Position numbers and translations under genes: made by a program
The notes under the pieces: model-generated
Database searches by the model: none
What the model was told of the DNA's origin: nothing
The model's input: only the letters and a program-made list of their open reading frames with translations
In this document: positions 1-9,405 of the stretch, in pieces
How positions within the stretch are numbered: position 1 is the first letter of the stretch
Layout: each line of letters starts with the position of its first letter
Source of the DNA: Prochlorococcus sp. AG-409-P19
GTDB taxonomy: Bacteria; Cyanobacteriota; Cyanobacteriia; PCC-6307; Cyanobiaceae
Assembly (NCBI GenBank): GCA_003215315.1
Contig: QCKO01000011.1
Coordinates: 1-34,736, forward strand
DNA: 34,736 nucleotides
Direction: 5' to 3'

Positions 1-816
1 AATCAGGTTCAAACTATGATGAATCTGACTGAAGATGGAACAAAAAAAGAAGATAGTGAAGATTTCAATTCTCATCAGCGTCGCTTGATTCGGATTGGAA
101 GACGGGCTAAGGAAAGAATGATGAAGGCGAATCTTCGCTTAGTTGTAAGCGTGGCAAAGAAATATCAAGGAAAAGGTTTAGAACTTCTCGATTTGGTTCA
201 AGAAGGATCTCTTGGCTTAGAAAGAGCAGTAGAAAAGTTTGACCCTACTCGAGGATACAAATTCTCTACCTATGCGTTTTGGTGGATTAGGCAAAGTATG
301 ACAAGAGCAATTGCGTGTCAATCCAGAACAATTCGATTGCCAGTTCATTTGAGTGAACGCTTGGCAACAATAAGGAAGATTAGCCTTGATTTGGCTCATA
401 AGCTTGGAGCAATGCCTAGCAGAATTGAAATCGCGGAGGCAATGGAAATAGAAGTTGAAGAACTTGATTCAATTCTTCGTCAAGCTTTAACAACTAGCAG
501 TCTTGATGCACCTGTTAATGGAGATGAAGGGAGAAGTTTCTTAGGTGATTTAATCGCAGATGGCTCTGAGGACGAGCCTTTGGATAAGGTTGAGCAAAGA
601 ATCCATCAAGAGCAACTTGGGCGCTGGCTAAGTCATTTAAGTGAACAAGAACAGCATGTTATAAGACTTCGCTTCGGCTTAGAAGGAAATGAAAGGCATA
701 CACTTGCTGAAATTGGAAGATTGCTCCAAGTATCAAGAGAACGAGTTAGGCAAGTGGAATTGAAAGCCCTTAGAAAGCTGAGAAACTTAACACGAAAACT
801 TCCTAGTGGAATTTAG
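1..816 (+). CDS. Group 2 sigma-70 family RNA polymerase sigma factor (5' end outside window)
   Basis: This is a primary-like (group 2) sigma factor that directs RNA polymerase to promoters. The reading frame is open to base 1: the codons before the first ATG (base 16) read N-Q-V-Q-T and fit the end of sigma region 1.2, so the gene almost certainly begins upstream and only about 271 residues are visible. Region 2 is clear, with [22 protein letters not shown] and the -10 recognition helix [14 protein letters not shown]. Region 3 follows, and region 4.2 holds the -35 helix-turn-helix around [14 protein letters not shown]. Cyanobacteria carry several such paralogues that respond to light, nutrients or stress. 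Which one this is cannot be told from the sequence alone. It is convergent with pdhA, with 15 bases between the stops. Confidence 0.95.
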   Translation, partial: NQVQTMMNLTEDGTKKEDSEDFNSHQRRLIRIGRRAKERMMKANLRLVVSVAKKYQGKGLELLDLVQEGSLGLERAVEKFDPTRGYKFSTYAFWWIRQSMTRAIACQSRTIRLPVHLSERLATIRKISLDLAHKLGAMPSRIEIAEAMEIEVEELDSILRQALTTSSLDAPVNGDEGRSFLGDLIADGSEDEPLDKVEQRIHQEQLGRWLSHLSEQEQHVIRLRFGLEGNERHTLAEIGRLLQVSRERVRQVELKALRKLRNLTRKLPSGI

Positions 817-831
817 ATTTTCAAGAAAAAT

Positions 832-1923
832 TTAATCTTCCGCCCATATATATCTAGTTAATTCCTTGGGATCAGGATCAGGTGCACTTAAGGCAAATTC
901 AACAGATTCATTAACTATTGAATCGATTTCTTTTTCTATATCTCTTAATTCTTGTGATGTAGCAATTCCTTGATCAGTTATGTCTTGTTCAAGCTTCTTT
1001 ATAGGGTCTCTACTTGCCCAAAAACTTTTTTCTTCTTCAGACCTAAGTTCATCCGGATCAGCTAGTGAATGACCTCTAAATCGATAAGTTAAGCATTCGA
1101 TCAGAGTTGGCCCTTCCCCTGCCCTTGCTCTCTTTACGGCCCTTTCTGCAGCTTCTCTGACTGATAAGACATCCATTCCGTCAACTTCTTCGCCATGCAT
1201 TCCAAATGCATCAGCTTTTCTCCATATCTCTGTTTCACTAGTTGCTCTGTCATGAGCCATTCCTATGGCCCATTTATTGTTTTCTACTACAAAAATTATT
1301 GGTAATTTCCATAATTGAGCCATATTCAAGCATTCATAAAATTGTCCAATGTTGCATGTCCCATCTCCAAAAAAGGCTGCTGTTACTGAATCACTTGCAT
1401 TATCATTTAGGGCTTCTTTTTTATATTTGCTGCTGAAAGCAGCGCCTAATGCAACTGGTATCCCTTCTCCAATAAAGGCATAACCACCCAATAGGTGATG
1501 TTCTTTCGAGAAAAGATGCATTGATCCACCACGACCTTTACTACAACCTGTCTCTTTCCCAAAAAGTTCGCTCATCACTTCTCGAGCAGGTACTCCAGCA
1601 CTTAAAGCGTGAACATGGTCTCTATAGGTGCTACAAAACCAATCATGCTTTTGCTGCATCGCACCTATGACACCTGAACTGACTGCTTCTTGACCGTTAT
1701 AGAGGTGGACAAACCCAAACATTTTGCCCCTGTAGTACATCTCTGCGCATTTATCTTCAAACCTTCTTCCAAGAGTCATATCTTTGAAAAGTTTTAAACC
1801 AATTTCACGGCTTATTTTATGGTCTTTTTTGTGTGCAAGGTTGCGCAGTCTTCCTGCATGATCCCCTTCTGCAGTTAGGCCTTTTGGGGTTTGCCCTTGG
1901 GTCTTTGAGATGACTTCGCTCAT
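832..1923 (-). CDS. pdhA: Pyruvate dehydrogenase E1 component, alpha subunit
   Basis: PdhA forms the ThDP-dependent E1 heterotetramer with PdhB, decarboxylates pyruvate and passes the acetyl group to E2. The ThDP/Mg motif is visible as GDG at about 186-188 and NN at 215-216, 26 residues apart as the family requires. The segments [27 protein letters not shown] and [11 protein letters not shown] are typical of E1-alpha. The frame stays open to 1980 (382 residues). I chose the internal ATG at 1923 (363 residues, beginning MSEVISK) because it matches the usual family length and leaves about 100 bases for promoters between it and the divergent arc6. The longer start would leave only 45 bases. No pdhB is nearby, which is normal for picocyanobacteria. 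Confidence 0.95.
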   Translation of the reverse strand: MSEVISKTQGQTPKGLTAEGDHAGRLRNLAHKKDHKISREIGLKLFKDMTLGRRFEDKCAEMYYRGKMFGFVHLYNGQEAVSSGVIGAMQQKHDWFCSTYRDHVHALSAGVPAREVMSELFGKETGCSKGRGGSMHLFSKEHHLLGGYAFIGEGIPVALGAAFSSKYKKEALNDNASDSVTAAFFGDGTCNIGQFYECLNMAQLWKLPIIFVVENNKWAIGMAHDRATSETEIWRKADAFGMHGEEVDGMDVLSVREAAERAVKRARAGEGPTLIECLTYRFRGHSLADPDELRSEEEKSFWASRDPIKKLEQDITDQGIATSQELRDIEKEIDSIVNESVEFALSAPDPDPKELTRYIWAED

Positions 1924-2025
1924 GTCTTGACTTATCAATCCTTCTAAGACTTTACGCCTATATGGATGCAAAATGGGCAAAACCCCTTACGATGCCTAGA
2001 GCTTTTTCATATGGGGTAGTAGGAA

Positions 2026-4083
2026 TTGGAACTACCTATTGATCACTTTCGCTTGTTAGGAATTACTCCTGCTGCAGGGGCAGAGGAGGTCTTAAGAGCA
2101 TTTCAGTTGAGGTTAGATCGGACACCTGCTGACGGCTTTACTAATGAAGTTCTTGCTCAGCGATCTGAACTTCTTAGATTATCCGCAGACCTTTTGTCGG
2201 ATTCTTCACAACGCAAATCCTATGAAGTTGCTCTTTTGGAGGGTGCTTCTGGTCTTGACTTGTCCGCAAACCGAGAGGTCGCGGGTTTGTTACTTCTATG
2301 GGAATCTAAGGCCTCTTATCAAGCCTTTAAGCTTGCCCGTAGGGCATTGCAGCCTCCACAGGCTCCTGCTCTTGGTAGCGGGAGAGAATCTGATCTGACT
2401 CTGATTGCTGCTTTGTCTTGTAGAGACGCGGCTTTTGAAGAGCAATCAAATAGGCGATATGCCTCTGCGGCTGATCTTCTTCAAGAGGGTATTCAACTCC
2501 TTCAGCGAATGGGAAAGTTACCTGAAGAAAGAAAAACCTTAGAGGAAGATTTGGAAGCTTTGCTCCCTTATCGAATACTTGATTTATTGAGTAGAGACCT
2601 TGGCGATGAGCAATCTCATCAAGACGGATTGAGATTGCTTGATAACTTTGTTCTTAAAAGGGGAGGACTAGAGGGGAGAAAATCATCGGATCTTATTGGA
2701 GGGCTAAATCAATCAGATTTTGAATTGTTTTTCCTTCAAATTAGAAAGTTTTTAACTGCTAAAGAACAATCTGATTTGTTTGTTAATTGGTATCGAAGAG
2801 GTTCTTCAGAAGCTGGATTTTTGGCTGCTTTATCATTGATTGCTTCAGGCTTTTCTTATCGTAAGCCTGCTTATTTACAAGAATCTAGGAAAATATTAAA
2901 GAGCCTTAACATTCCTGGTTTTGACCCAATGCCTTTATTGGGTTGTATTGATTTGCTGCTTGCTGATGTTAAGCAGGCAGAAGCACGTTTCAGAAGTTCA
3001 AATGATGAAAGATTAAAAACTTGGTTAAATAATTACCCTGGCGAGAGTTTGGCTGCTCTTTGTGATTATTGTCGGAATTGGTTATCAAAAGATGTGTTGC
3101 CAGGTTTTAGAGATATTAATATGCAAACAATAGTAGATTTAGAGGCTTGGTTCGCACATAAGGAAGTACAAGAATATGTAGAGTTTATTGAAAGTAAAAG
3201 TTCTTTGGGGATTTCAAAGAATGGTTTTTCTTTCTTTTCTCCTTTTTCTTCTGAAAAGTCTGAAGCTAATGATATACCAAGAGAAACAATTGAATCAGAT
3301 AGAAAATTGCCAATGCCTGGTGGGGTTATAGATCCAAGTGAAGATGGTAAATCTATATTGCTAGAACCTAATGATACTAATTATGAAGATGGTCTGAAAT
3401 TTATTAGAAATAAAATTAATACTTTCTCTTCTAAATTTAAATCTATAGATAAATCAAAAGTTTCTGATTATTTTTCCAGTCGTCCAATCCTAGCAAGCTT
3501 TTCTGTATTTTTGGGCTTGTTTTTAGTAGGAACAACTATAGGCTCGTTAACAATAAGAAGACCTCAGATTAAAGAACCTTTAGTTGAAACTGTAGAGAAA
3601 AAATCTAGTCGGATATCTACTGGAAAAAAACTTGATAAAAATAATCTTATAAATAAAAAAGACGGTTTAGTTAAAAAGAGTGAATTTAAATTATTAACAG
3701 TAGATACTCCAACTGATAATGATATTAAATTGTTAATAGCTTCGTGGTTAAATGGAAAATCAACTATTCTTCGAGGAGAAGAGAGCCAAGTATTGAAATT
3801 TGTCGCAAGACCTTCTTTATATAAGCGAGTTCTGGAAGAAAGGAAAAAAGATCTTTTAAAGGAAAGAAGTCAGATAATTAATGCAAATATTATTTCTCTA
3901 GATGTAGAGCAGAGGAATAAAAAAAGAATTTCTGCAATTGTCTTTTTAAAATATACAGATAAGATAATTAGTGATTCAGGTGATGTTATTTCTGAAACTG
4001 TTATACCTAAACTAAAGGTCAAATATGTTTTGGGACGCGATAAGAATACTTGGCAATTAGTTGATTACATTAGTGGAGGTTGA
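2026..4083 (+). CDS. arc6: ARC6/Ftn2 cell division protein (DnaJ-like, membrane-anchored)
   Basis: This is the cyanobacterial homologue of plastid ARC6, which tethers and stabilises the FtsZ ring at the inner face of the plasma membrane. The N-terminus (MELPIDHFRLLG) is a degenerate J-domain without a clear HPD. It is followed by a long helical TPR-like cytoplasmic region, a low-complexity Ser/Lys linker, one predicted membrane segment at about 487-509 (SVFLGLFLVGTTIG) and a C-terminal domain from about 560 matching the ARC6 intermembrane-space domain (IASWLNGKSTILRG). At 685 residues the length fits the family. The start is TTG at 2026, directly preceded by AGGAA. An in-frame TAG at 2018-2020 rules out an earlier start. 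Base composition becomes more AT-rich in the linker. Confidence 0.92.
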   Translation: MELPIDHFRLLGITPAAGAEEVLRAFQLRLDRTPADGFTNEVLAQRSELLRLSADLLSDSSQRKSYEVALLEGASGLDLSANREVAGLLLLWESKASYQAFKLARRALQPPQAPALGSGRESDLTLIAALSCRDAAFEEQSNRRYASAADLLQEGIQLLQRMGKLPEERKTLEEDLEALLPYRILDLLSRDLGDEQSHQDGLRLLDNFVLKRGGLEGRKSSDLIGGLNQSDFELFFLQIRKFLTAKEQSDLFVNWYRRGSSEAGFLAALSLIASGFSYRKPAYLQESRKILKSLNIPGFDPMPLLGCIDLLLADVKQAEARFRSSNDERLKTWLNNYPGESLAALCDYCRNWLSKDVLPGFRDINMQTIVDLEAWFAHKEVQEYVEFIESKSSLGISKNGFSFFSPFSSEKSEANDIPRETIESDRKLPMPGGVIDPSEDGKSILLEPNDTNYEDGLKFIRNKINTFSSKFKSIDKSKVSDYFSSRPILASFSVFLGLFLVGTTIGSLTIRRPQIKEPLVETVEKKSSRISTGKKLDKNNLINKKDGLVKKSEFKLLTVDTPTDNDIKLLIASWLNGKSTILRGEESQVLKFVARPSLYKRVLEERKKDLLKERSQIINANIISLDVEQRNKKRISAIVFLKYTDKIISDSGDVISETVIPKLKVKYVLGRDKNTWQLVDYISGG

Positions 4084-4136
4084 ATTTGATCAGAATTCAT
4101 ATAATTTTGTACGATAAAGAAATTCGTAATTAAAAA

Positions 4137-5588
4137 ATGTTTGATGAACTTGCTGGCCAATTTGAGAATGCTCTTAAGTCTCTAAAAGGAGAGGCTAAGA
4201 TTACAGATGGGAATGTTGATGATGCTTTAAAGCAAGTAAGAAGAGCTTTGTTGGAAGCAGACGTTAGCTTGGCAGTGATTAAAGATTTTATTGAAGAAGT
4301 TAGAACTAAAGCAATTGGGGCTGATGTTGTAAGAGGAGTAAGTCCTGACCAGAAATTTATTCAGATAGTGCATGAAGAACTTGTGAATATAATGGGGGGA
4401 ACTAATACGCCTTTGGTTAAAAGAGAAGACAAACCAACAATAATCTTGATGGCTGGTTTGCAGGGTGCAGGGAAAACAACAGCCACTGCTAAATTAGGGT
4501 TATTGCTGAAAGAACAAAAAAGAAAACCATTATTAGTCGCAGCTGATGTATACCGTCCAGCGGCAATAGACCAATTAATAACTTTAGGCAAACAAATAGA
4601 TGTGGAAGTTTTTAGTCTAGGGAACGAACTTAAACCCGAGGAGATAGCTAAGGAAGGTCTTGACAGGGCTCTTAAAGAAGGTTTTGACACTGTTTTAGTT
4701 GATACAGCAGGAAGACTTCAGATTGATGGGGAAATGATGGATGAAATGGTTCGAATTCAGTCTGCTGTTGATCCTGATGAAGTCCTATTGGTTGTTGACT
4801 CTATGATTGGTCAAGAAGCTGCTGACTTAACAAGAAGTTTTCATGAGAAAGTTGGTATTACAGGTGCTGTTCTTACAAAGCTTGATGGAGATTCTAGAGG
4901 AGGTGCAGCATTATCTATAAGAAAAATTAGTGGACAACCAATCAAGTTTATTGGTACTGGTGAAAAAGTAGAGGCCTTACAGCCTTTTCACCCTGAAAGG
5001 ATGGCAAGTCGCATTCTTGGGATGGGAGATGTATTGACATTGGTGGAGAAAGCTCAAAAAGAAGTTGAAATAGCTGACGCAGAATTAATGCAGAAGAAAC
5101 TGCAAGAAGCGACTTTTGATTTTTCAGATTTTGTAAAGCAAATGCGAATGATTAAACGTATGGGGTCGTTGGGAGGCTTAATAAAAATGATTCCCGGAAT
5201 GAATAAAATTGATGATGGAATGATTAAAAGTGGGGAGGATCAACTTAAACGTATAGAAGCGATGATTGGATCAATGACTGAAGATGAACGCTCTCAACCA
5301 GAATTATTAGCAGCGCAACCGTCCAGGAGACGGCGCGTTGCGTTAGGAAGTGGTCATAATTCATCTGATGTGGACAAAGTGCTTAGTGATTTTCAACGAA
5401 TGAGAGGACTAATGAAACAAATGTCTAATGGTCAAGGCTTACCTGGCCTAGGAGGTATGCCAGGCATGCCTCCTCAACCAGGAGGGCAGGGTGGTGCCTA
5501 TCAACCGCATAAAGGAGGTAGAGGAGGTGGCTCTTCTCCTAGAAGACAACGTCCTTATAAAAAAAAGAAAGGTTTTGGAGACCTTTGA
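4137..5588 (+). CDS. ffh: Signal recognition particle GTPase Ffh (SRP54)
   Basis: Ffh binds SRP RNA and the signal sequences of nascent membrane and thylakoid proteins, and docks on FtsY in a GTP-dependent way. The N domain spans about residues 1-90 (with ALLEADVSLAVI). The G domain has P-loop GLQGAGKT at 107-114, DVYRPAA, DTAGRL near 190 and TKLDGD. The methionine-rich M domain follows at about 300-435, with MRMIKRMGSLGGLIKMIPGM. The last 60 residues are a Gly/Pro-rich then Lys/Arg-rich tail ending KKKKGFGDL, which is long but not unusual in cyanobacteria. Length is 483 residues. It is followed after 87 bases by rpsP, the same ffh-rpsP order seen in many bacteria. Confidence 0.98.
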   Translation: MFDELAGQFENALKSLKGEAKITDGNVDDALKQVRRALLEADVSLAVIKDFIEEVRTKAIGADVVRGVSPDQKFIQIVHEELVNIMGGTNTPLVKREDKPTIILMAGLQGAGKTTATAKLGLLLKEQKRKPLLVAADVYRPAAIDQLITLGKQIDVEVFSLGNELKPEEIAKEGLDRALKEGFDTVLVDTAGRLQIDGEMMDEMVRIQSAVDPDEVLLVVDSMIGQEAADLTRSFHEKVGITGAVLTKLDGDSRGGAALSIRKISGQPIKFIGTGEKVEALQPFHPERMASRILGMGDVLTLVEKAQKEVEIADAELMQKKLQEATFDFSDFVKQMRMIKRMGSLGGLIKMIPGMNKIDDGMIKSGEDQLKRIEAMIGSMTEDERSQPELLAAQPSRRRRVALGSGHNSSDVDKVLSDFQRMRGLMKQMSNGQGLPGLGGMPGMPPQPGGQGGAYQPHKGGRGGGSSPRRQRPYKKKKGFGDL

Positions 5589-5623
5589 CCCCTTAACAAG
5601 CTAATGTGTGTAACTGGTAAGTT

Positions 5624-5639
5624 CACTTTTATAAAAGTG
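5624..5639. repeat. 16-base perfect palindrome between ffh and rpsP
   Basis: CACTTTTATAAAAGTG is its own reverse complement. It lies 36 bases after the ffh stop and 37 bases before the rpsP ATG. It could be a weak hairpin in the transcript or a site for a dimeric regulator. There is no clean T-run after it, so a rho-independent terminator is not convincing. Confidence 0.4.
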
Positions 5640-5675
5640 CTTTCCATGTTCATTCCAATTACGATTTAAGCGAAG

Positions 5676-6011
5676 ATGATTAAGCTCCGCCTGAAGCGGT
5701 TCGGTAAAAAGCGGGAAGCGAGTTTCCGACTAGTTGCCTGTAACAGCACATCTAGGAGAGATGGTAGACCTCTTCAGGAATTAGGTTTTTATAATCCTAG
5801 GACAAAAGAAACAAGATTGGATACTGAAGCTTTGAGATCTCGTCTTAGTCAGGGTGCTCAACCTACAGATGCTGTGAGGACACTTTTAGAAAAAGGTGGT
5901 CTTTTAGAAAAGAAAGTTCGACCAGCTGAGGTGGTTGGAAAATTAAAGCAAGAAGCGGCAAGGAAAGAAGAATCAAAAAAAACTAAGGAAGCAAAAGAAG
6001 CCTCTGATTAA
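5676..6011 (+). CDS. rpsP: 30S ribosomal protein S16
   Basis: This is a small-subunit ribosomal protein needed for 30S assembly. The first 80 residues carry the S16 signature ([35 protein letters not shown]). The C-terminus is a 30-residue Lys/Glu/Ala-rich charged tail, a common extension in cyanobacterial S16. The 111-residue length fits the family. It lies downstream of ffh in the same direction, and phoH follows 38 bases later, so the three may be cotranscribed. Confidence 0.98.
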   Translation: MIKLRLKRFGKKREASFRLVACNSTSRRDGRPLQELGFYNPRTKETRLDTEALRSRLSQGAQPTDAVRTLLEKGGLLEKKVRPAEVVGKLKQEAARKEESKKTKEAKEASD

Positions 6012-6049
6012 AGCTTTTCAGATGAATTTCATACAATCACTAAAACTGT

Positions 6050-7024
6050 ATGTCTGAAGCAACCGCAGGTCGCTTCTTTATAGATTTACCCGACTCTGAT
6101 GCGGCTGTAGCACTATCAGGATCAGGGCAGTCAACTCTTCACCGGCTTGAAGCATTGACTGGAGCCACTTTTGTGATGAGAGGACTGCAACTTGAGATCA
6201 AAGGAAGGTCAACTCAATTGGAAAGAGCAGCTGCTCTTGTTGAATTAGTTCGCCCAATATGGCAAGAGGGGCAGATAGTTTCACGTGTTGACTTACAAGC
6301 AGCTCTTAATTCTCTCGATACTGGTCGAGGCGGTGAGCATGTTGAATTGACAAAGCAGGTACTAGCGAGAAGTCAGCGGGGTAATCTTTTGAGGCCTAGG
6401 ACAATGAGACAAAAGTCTTTTGTTGAGGCAATGGAAAAAAATGATTTAACATTTGTATTGGGTCCTGCTGGAACAGGAAAAACTTTTTTGGCCACAGTTT
6501 TTGCTGTTAGAATGCTGTCTGAAAAAAAAATTGAGAGAATTATTCTTACTAGACCCGCAGTAGAGGCTGGAGAAAGATTAGGTTTTTTACCAGGGGACCT
6601 TCAACAAAAAGTGGATCCTTATCTGAGACCTCTTTATGACGCTCTTCATTCTTTAGTTGGACAAGAGAAAACTAACTTATTGATTGAGAAAGGAATAATA
6701 GAAGTTGCCCCTTTGGCTTATATGAGAGGAAGAACTTTAGAAGAGGCTTTTGTCATTTTGGATGAGGCTCAAAATACTACTCCTGCTCAAATGCGAATGG
6801 TTTTAACAAGATTGGGAGAGAGATCTAGAATGGTAGTAACAGGAGATATAACGCAAATTGATTTGCCATATGGTCAAACAAGTGGATTAATTGAAGCTAC
6901 TGATTTGCTTGAAAAGATAGAAGGGATTTCGGTATGCAGGCTTACCTCTTCTGATGTGGTTAGGCATCAGCTTGTGCAAAAAGTTGTGGATGCTTATTCT
7001 CGCTTCGATAAACAAAGGCGATAG
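6050..7024 (+). CDS. phoH: PhoH-like P-loop ATPase
   Basis: This is a PhoH family NTPase of 324 residues. A KH-like N-terminal part (about 1-110) precedes the PhoH ATPase core. The core has Walker A GPAGTGKT at 138-145, the segment ILTRPAVEAGERLGFLPGD, Walker B VILDEAQN at 235-242 and the motif VVTGDITQIDLP. PhoH proteins are linked to phosphate stress in some bacteria and to RNA metabolism or ribosome maturation in others. The position after rpsP, with era downstream, is more in line with an RNA or ribosome role, but that is inference. Walker residues are intact. Confidence 0.95.
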   Translation: MSEATAGRFFIDLPDSDAAVALSGSGQSTLHRLEALTGATFVMRGLQLEIKGRSTQLERAAALVELVRPIWQEGQIVSRVDLQAALNSLDTGRGGEHVELTKQVLARSQRGNLLRPRTMRQKSFVEAMEKNDLTFVLGPAGTGKTFLATVFAVRMLSEKKIERIILTRPAVEAGERLGFLPGDLQQKVDPYLRPLYDALHSLVGQEKTNLLIEKGIIEVAPLAYMRGRTLEEAFVILDEAQNTTPAQMRMVLTRLGERSRMVVTGDITQIDLPYGQTSGLIEATDLLEKIEGISVCRLTSSDVVRHQLVQKVVDAYSRFDKQRR

Positions 7025-7095
7025 GGAGATCCGAATTAATAATTCTGGCAACTAAAGTTTTTTAATGCCAAAGTAGTAGAAATTTCTGGTGAATC

Positions 7096-7833
7096 ATGCC
7101 AGCTAGCAGCAATTTTCAGCAAGCCATTCGAGAAGCACAGTCTAGTGCTCTTATTGGACCAAATGTGGTCAACAAAGCTCTGCCTTATGTCGGAGGTGGA
7201 ATGGCACTTACAGGGATGGGTGTTTTAGGTGGCCTTTCTTTGCAAGTAACCAACCCTTCATTATTTAGTCCATTATTTTTGGTTGCGTTTATCGCAGAGA
7301 TTGTTCTTTTCTTTATGGCCAGCAGTGCCGCGAATAATGCAAACAACAGTAAGGCTCTTCCACTTCTGACAGGGTTTAGCCTTTTAACTGGATTTACCTT
7401 AAGTGGAATAGTTGGATTGGCAATTCAAGTCGCAGGCATGGGTGCGATTGGAACAGCAGTATTTGCAACAGGTATTACCTTTATTGTTGCTTCTTTTGTT
7501 GGTAGTCGCATGAGCGATAACGTCGGTCAAGCGCTACAGGGAGCAGTTGGATTAGGTTTGCTTGGTCTCATTATTGCAATGGTGTTCCAACTTGTTGGTG
7601 GATTATTTGCCCCAGGGATGTTTGGTGGTTCTGGATTTGAATTAATGATTGCTGGCTTTGGAACAGTTCTATTTGTTGCAATGTCATTTGTTGATTTCTA
7701 TACGATGCCAAGGAGATATAACGATGAGCAATATTTAGCAGGAGCTTTGGGAATGTATTTGACATACATTAACCTATTCGTTTTTGTCCTTCGTTTAATC
7801 ATTGCTTTGCAAGGTGGAGGGAGAAGAGATTAA
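7096..7833 (+). CDS. Bax inhibitor-1 (BI-1/YccA) family membrane protein
   Basis: This is a 245-residue integral membrane protein with about seven hydrophobic helices. Examples are GGGMALTGMGVLGGLSL, LFLVAFIAEIVLFFMA, TGFSLLTGFTLSGIVGLAI and the C-terminal YLTYINLFVFVLRLI. The segment from ALGMYLTYINLFVFVLRLI to the end matches the conserved last helices of the BI-1/TMBIM family, which includes E. coli YccA, an FtsH-interacting protein, and calcium-leak channels. A functional link to the FtsH encoded at 22.7 kb is possible but not shown. The gene ends in the shared hairpin terminator at 7847-7900. Confidence 0.85.
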   Translation: MPASSNFQQAIREAQSSALIGPNVVNKALPYVGGGMALTGMGVLGGLSLQVTNPSLFSPLFLVAFIAEIVLFFMASSAANNANNSKALPLLTGFSLLTGFTLSGIVGLAIQVAGMGAIGTAVFATGITFIVASFVGSRMSDNVGQALQGAVGLGLLGLIIAMVFQLVGGLFAPGMFGGSGFELMIAGFGTVLFVAMSFVDFYTMPRRYNDEQYLAGALGMYLTYINLFVFVLRLIIALQGGGRRD

Positions 7834-7846
7834 ACACTTTTCTCTA

Positions 7847-7900
7847 AGCAAACATAAGATAAAAAAAGGGCCTAAGCCCTTTTTTTATCTTATGTTTGCT
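7847..7900. terminator. Bidirectional hairpin terminator with perfect 25-bp stem
   Basis: Bases 7847-7871 are the exact reverse complement of 7876-7900, with the four-base loop CTAA. The stem contains A7 and T7 tracts beside GGGC/GCCC, so it reads as an A-run/stem/T-run terminator on both strands. It serves the convergent genes on each side, and its right arm holds the last four sense codons and the stop of the minus-strand gene. Confidence 0.92.
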
Positions 7901-8409
7901 ACTTCTAAGATACTGTTTGAGATTGCATTTATTTGATCTTTTGTATAGCTCCACTTCTTAAGGAATTGAGTATCTTTACCTTTCCCTCCTTTTGTTGCTT
8001 CAAAAAGCTCTTCTAGTCGTTCTTTGACAGAATTAGTTTCTAATAATTTTAATAGTTCTATACACCTTGCATTTATTCTTTCAGATTGTAGTTGTTGTTG
8101 GAAATTATTATCTTTTTTATGCTGGATAGCCATGGCAGAACTCATTGCTAAATTTTTAACTGTTAAATCAATTACCAGTTTTCCAGCCTCTCTAAATTGG
8201 TAAATTAATGGATCTGGCAATCTATCCATTAGAGGAGAATCTATAGAAAGGCTAATTACAAAGAAACCTCTTGCACCTTCTACTGTCAATAAAAGTTCGC
8301 TTATCCTTTCAGCAAGTACCTCATCACTTATTTCTTGGATTTCCCAACTTTTACACCACAGTAAGGTTGCATCCATTGCTTGCTTAAAGGTTGGTTTTAA
8401 GGAATTCAT
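7885..8409 (-). CDS. Conserved hypothetical protein, mostly helical
   Basis: I do not recognise this 174-residue protein. It has no signal peptide or membrane segment, is predicted mainly alpha-helical, and is charged. A central segment (ESPLMDRLPDPLIYQF-like, residues about 56-72) precedes a hydrophilic helix rich in Lys, Gln and Glu. It starts 59 bases from the divergent era start and ends inside the 25-bp stem terminator. Composition is like the neighbouring housekeeping genes. A marine-cyanobacterial conserved protein is the likeliest identity. Confidence 0.8.
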   Translation of the reverse strand: MNSLKPTFKQAMDATLLWCKSWEIQEISDEVLAERISELLLTVEGARGFFVISLSIDSPLMDRLPDPLIYQFREAGKLVIDLTVKNLAMSSAMAIQHKKDNNFQQQLQSERINARCIELLKLLETNSVKERLEELFEATKGGKGKDTQFLKKWSYTKDQINAISNSILEVANIR

Positions 8410-8468
8410 AGCTTTATTTCACTTTTTTAGGCAGGCTATGTAGGAGCTTTTGCACCTGTTAAAAGTAT

Positions 8469-9401
8469 ATGTCTTTGGACTTCCAAACAGTTGATGGCTA
8501 TAGGTCAGGTTTTGTTGCCTTAATTGGGAGACCAAATGTAGGAAAATCTACCTTATTGAATAAATTGATAGGAGAGAAGGTTGCTATTACTTCTCCAATT
8601 GCGCAAACCACTAGAAATAGACTTAGGTCAATACTTACTACTGAAAAGGCGCAGGTTGTTTTTGTTGATACTCCCGGTATACATAAGCCTCATCATTTGT
8701 TGGGTGAAAGACTTGTTCAAAGTGCAAAAAAGACCATAGGCGAAGTTGATGCTGTTCTTTTAATGCTTGAAGGGTGTTGTTGGCCAGGTAAAGGCGATGC
8801 TTTTATTATGAATTTGTTGAGCAGGCTTAAAATTCCTGTTTTAGTTGTCCTAAATAAATGGGATTTGGTTGCACCTCATAATGAAAATGAGAGAAAAAGA
8901 AACTATCAACAATTCTTTGAAGAATCTAGTTGGCCGATTTTTAATTGTAGTGCAATAACTGGTCAAGGATGTTCGTCTTTAGTAGATAAAATTGAAACAA
9001 TCTTGCCTTTAGGTCATAAATTATATCCTTCAGATATTGTTTGTGATCAACCTCAAAATGTCCTTATGGGAGAATTTATTAGAGAGCAAGTTTTGATAAA
9101 TACACGTGAAGAGATTCCTCATAGCGTAGCAGTATCCATAGAGAGAGTAGAGGCAATACCTTCTAAAAAAAAAGCTAATAAAACAGGAATTTTGGCAACA
9201 ATTTATGTGGAGAGAAAAAGTCAAAAAGCAATTATTATTGGTAAAGGGGGATCTATGCTAAAAACAATTGGTCAAGGAGCCAGAAAACAGATAGAGATCT
9301 TGATGGAGGGACAGGTTTATCTAGAACTTTTTGTTAAAGTCGTTCCTAAGTGGAGGAGTAAGCCCTCTCTTTTGGCAGAGTTAGGCTATTTAGGAGAATA
9401 A
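8469..9401 (+). CDS. era: GTPase Era
   Basis: Era is a GTPase that binds the 3' end of 16S rRNA and checks 30S maturation. Motifs are G1 GRPNVGKS, G2 region ITSPIAQTTRNR, G3 DTPGIHKPHH, G4 NKWD and the SAITGQG G5 region. The C-terminal KH domain has IIGKGGSMLKTIGQGARKQIE. At 310 residues it is the normal length. trmD starts four bases after the stop, so the two are cotranscribed. This joins a ribosome assembly factor to a tRNA modifying enzyme. Confidence 0.98.
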   Translation: MSLDFQTVDGYRSGFVALIGRPNVGKSTLLNKLIGEKVAITSPIAQTTRNRLRSILTTEKAQVVFVDTPGIHKPHHLLGERLVQSAKKTIGEVDAVLLMLEGCCWPGKGDAFIMNLLSRLKIPVLVVLNKWDLVAPHNENERKRNYQQFFEESSWPIFNCSAITGQGCSSLVDKIETILPLGHKLYPSDIVCDQPQNVLMGEFIREQVLINTREEIPHSVAVSIERVEAIPSKKKANKTGILATIYVERKSQKAIIIGKGGSMLKTIGQGARKQIEILMEGQVYLELFVKVVPKWRSKPSLLAELGYLGE

Positions 9402-9405
9402 TTAT

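Noticed and set aside
4361-4690. Minus-strand frame of 109 codons inside ffh
   Set aside because: It is antisense to the conserved G domain with no family features.
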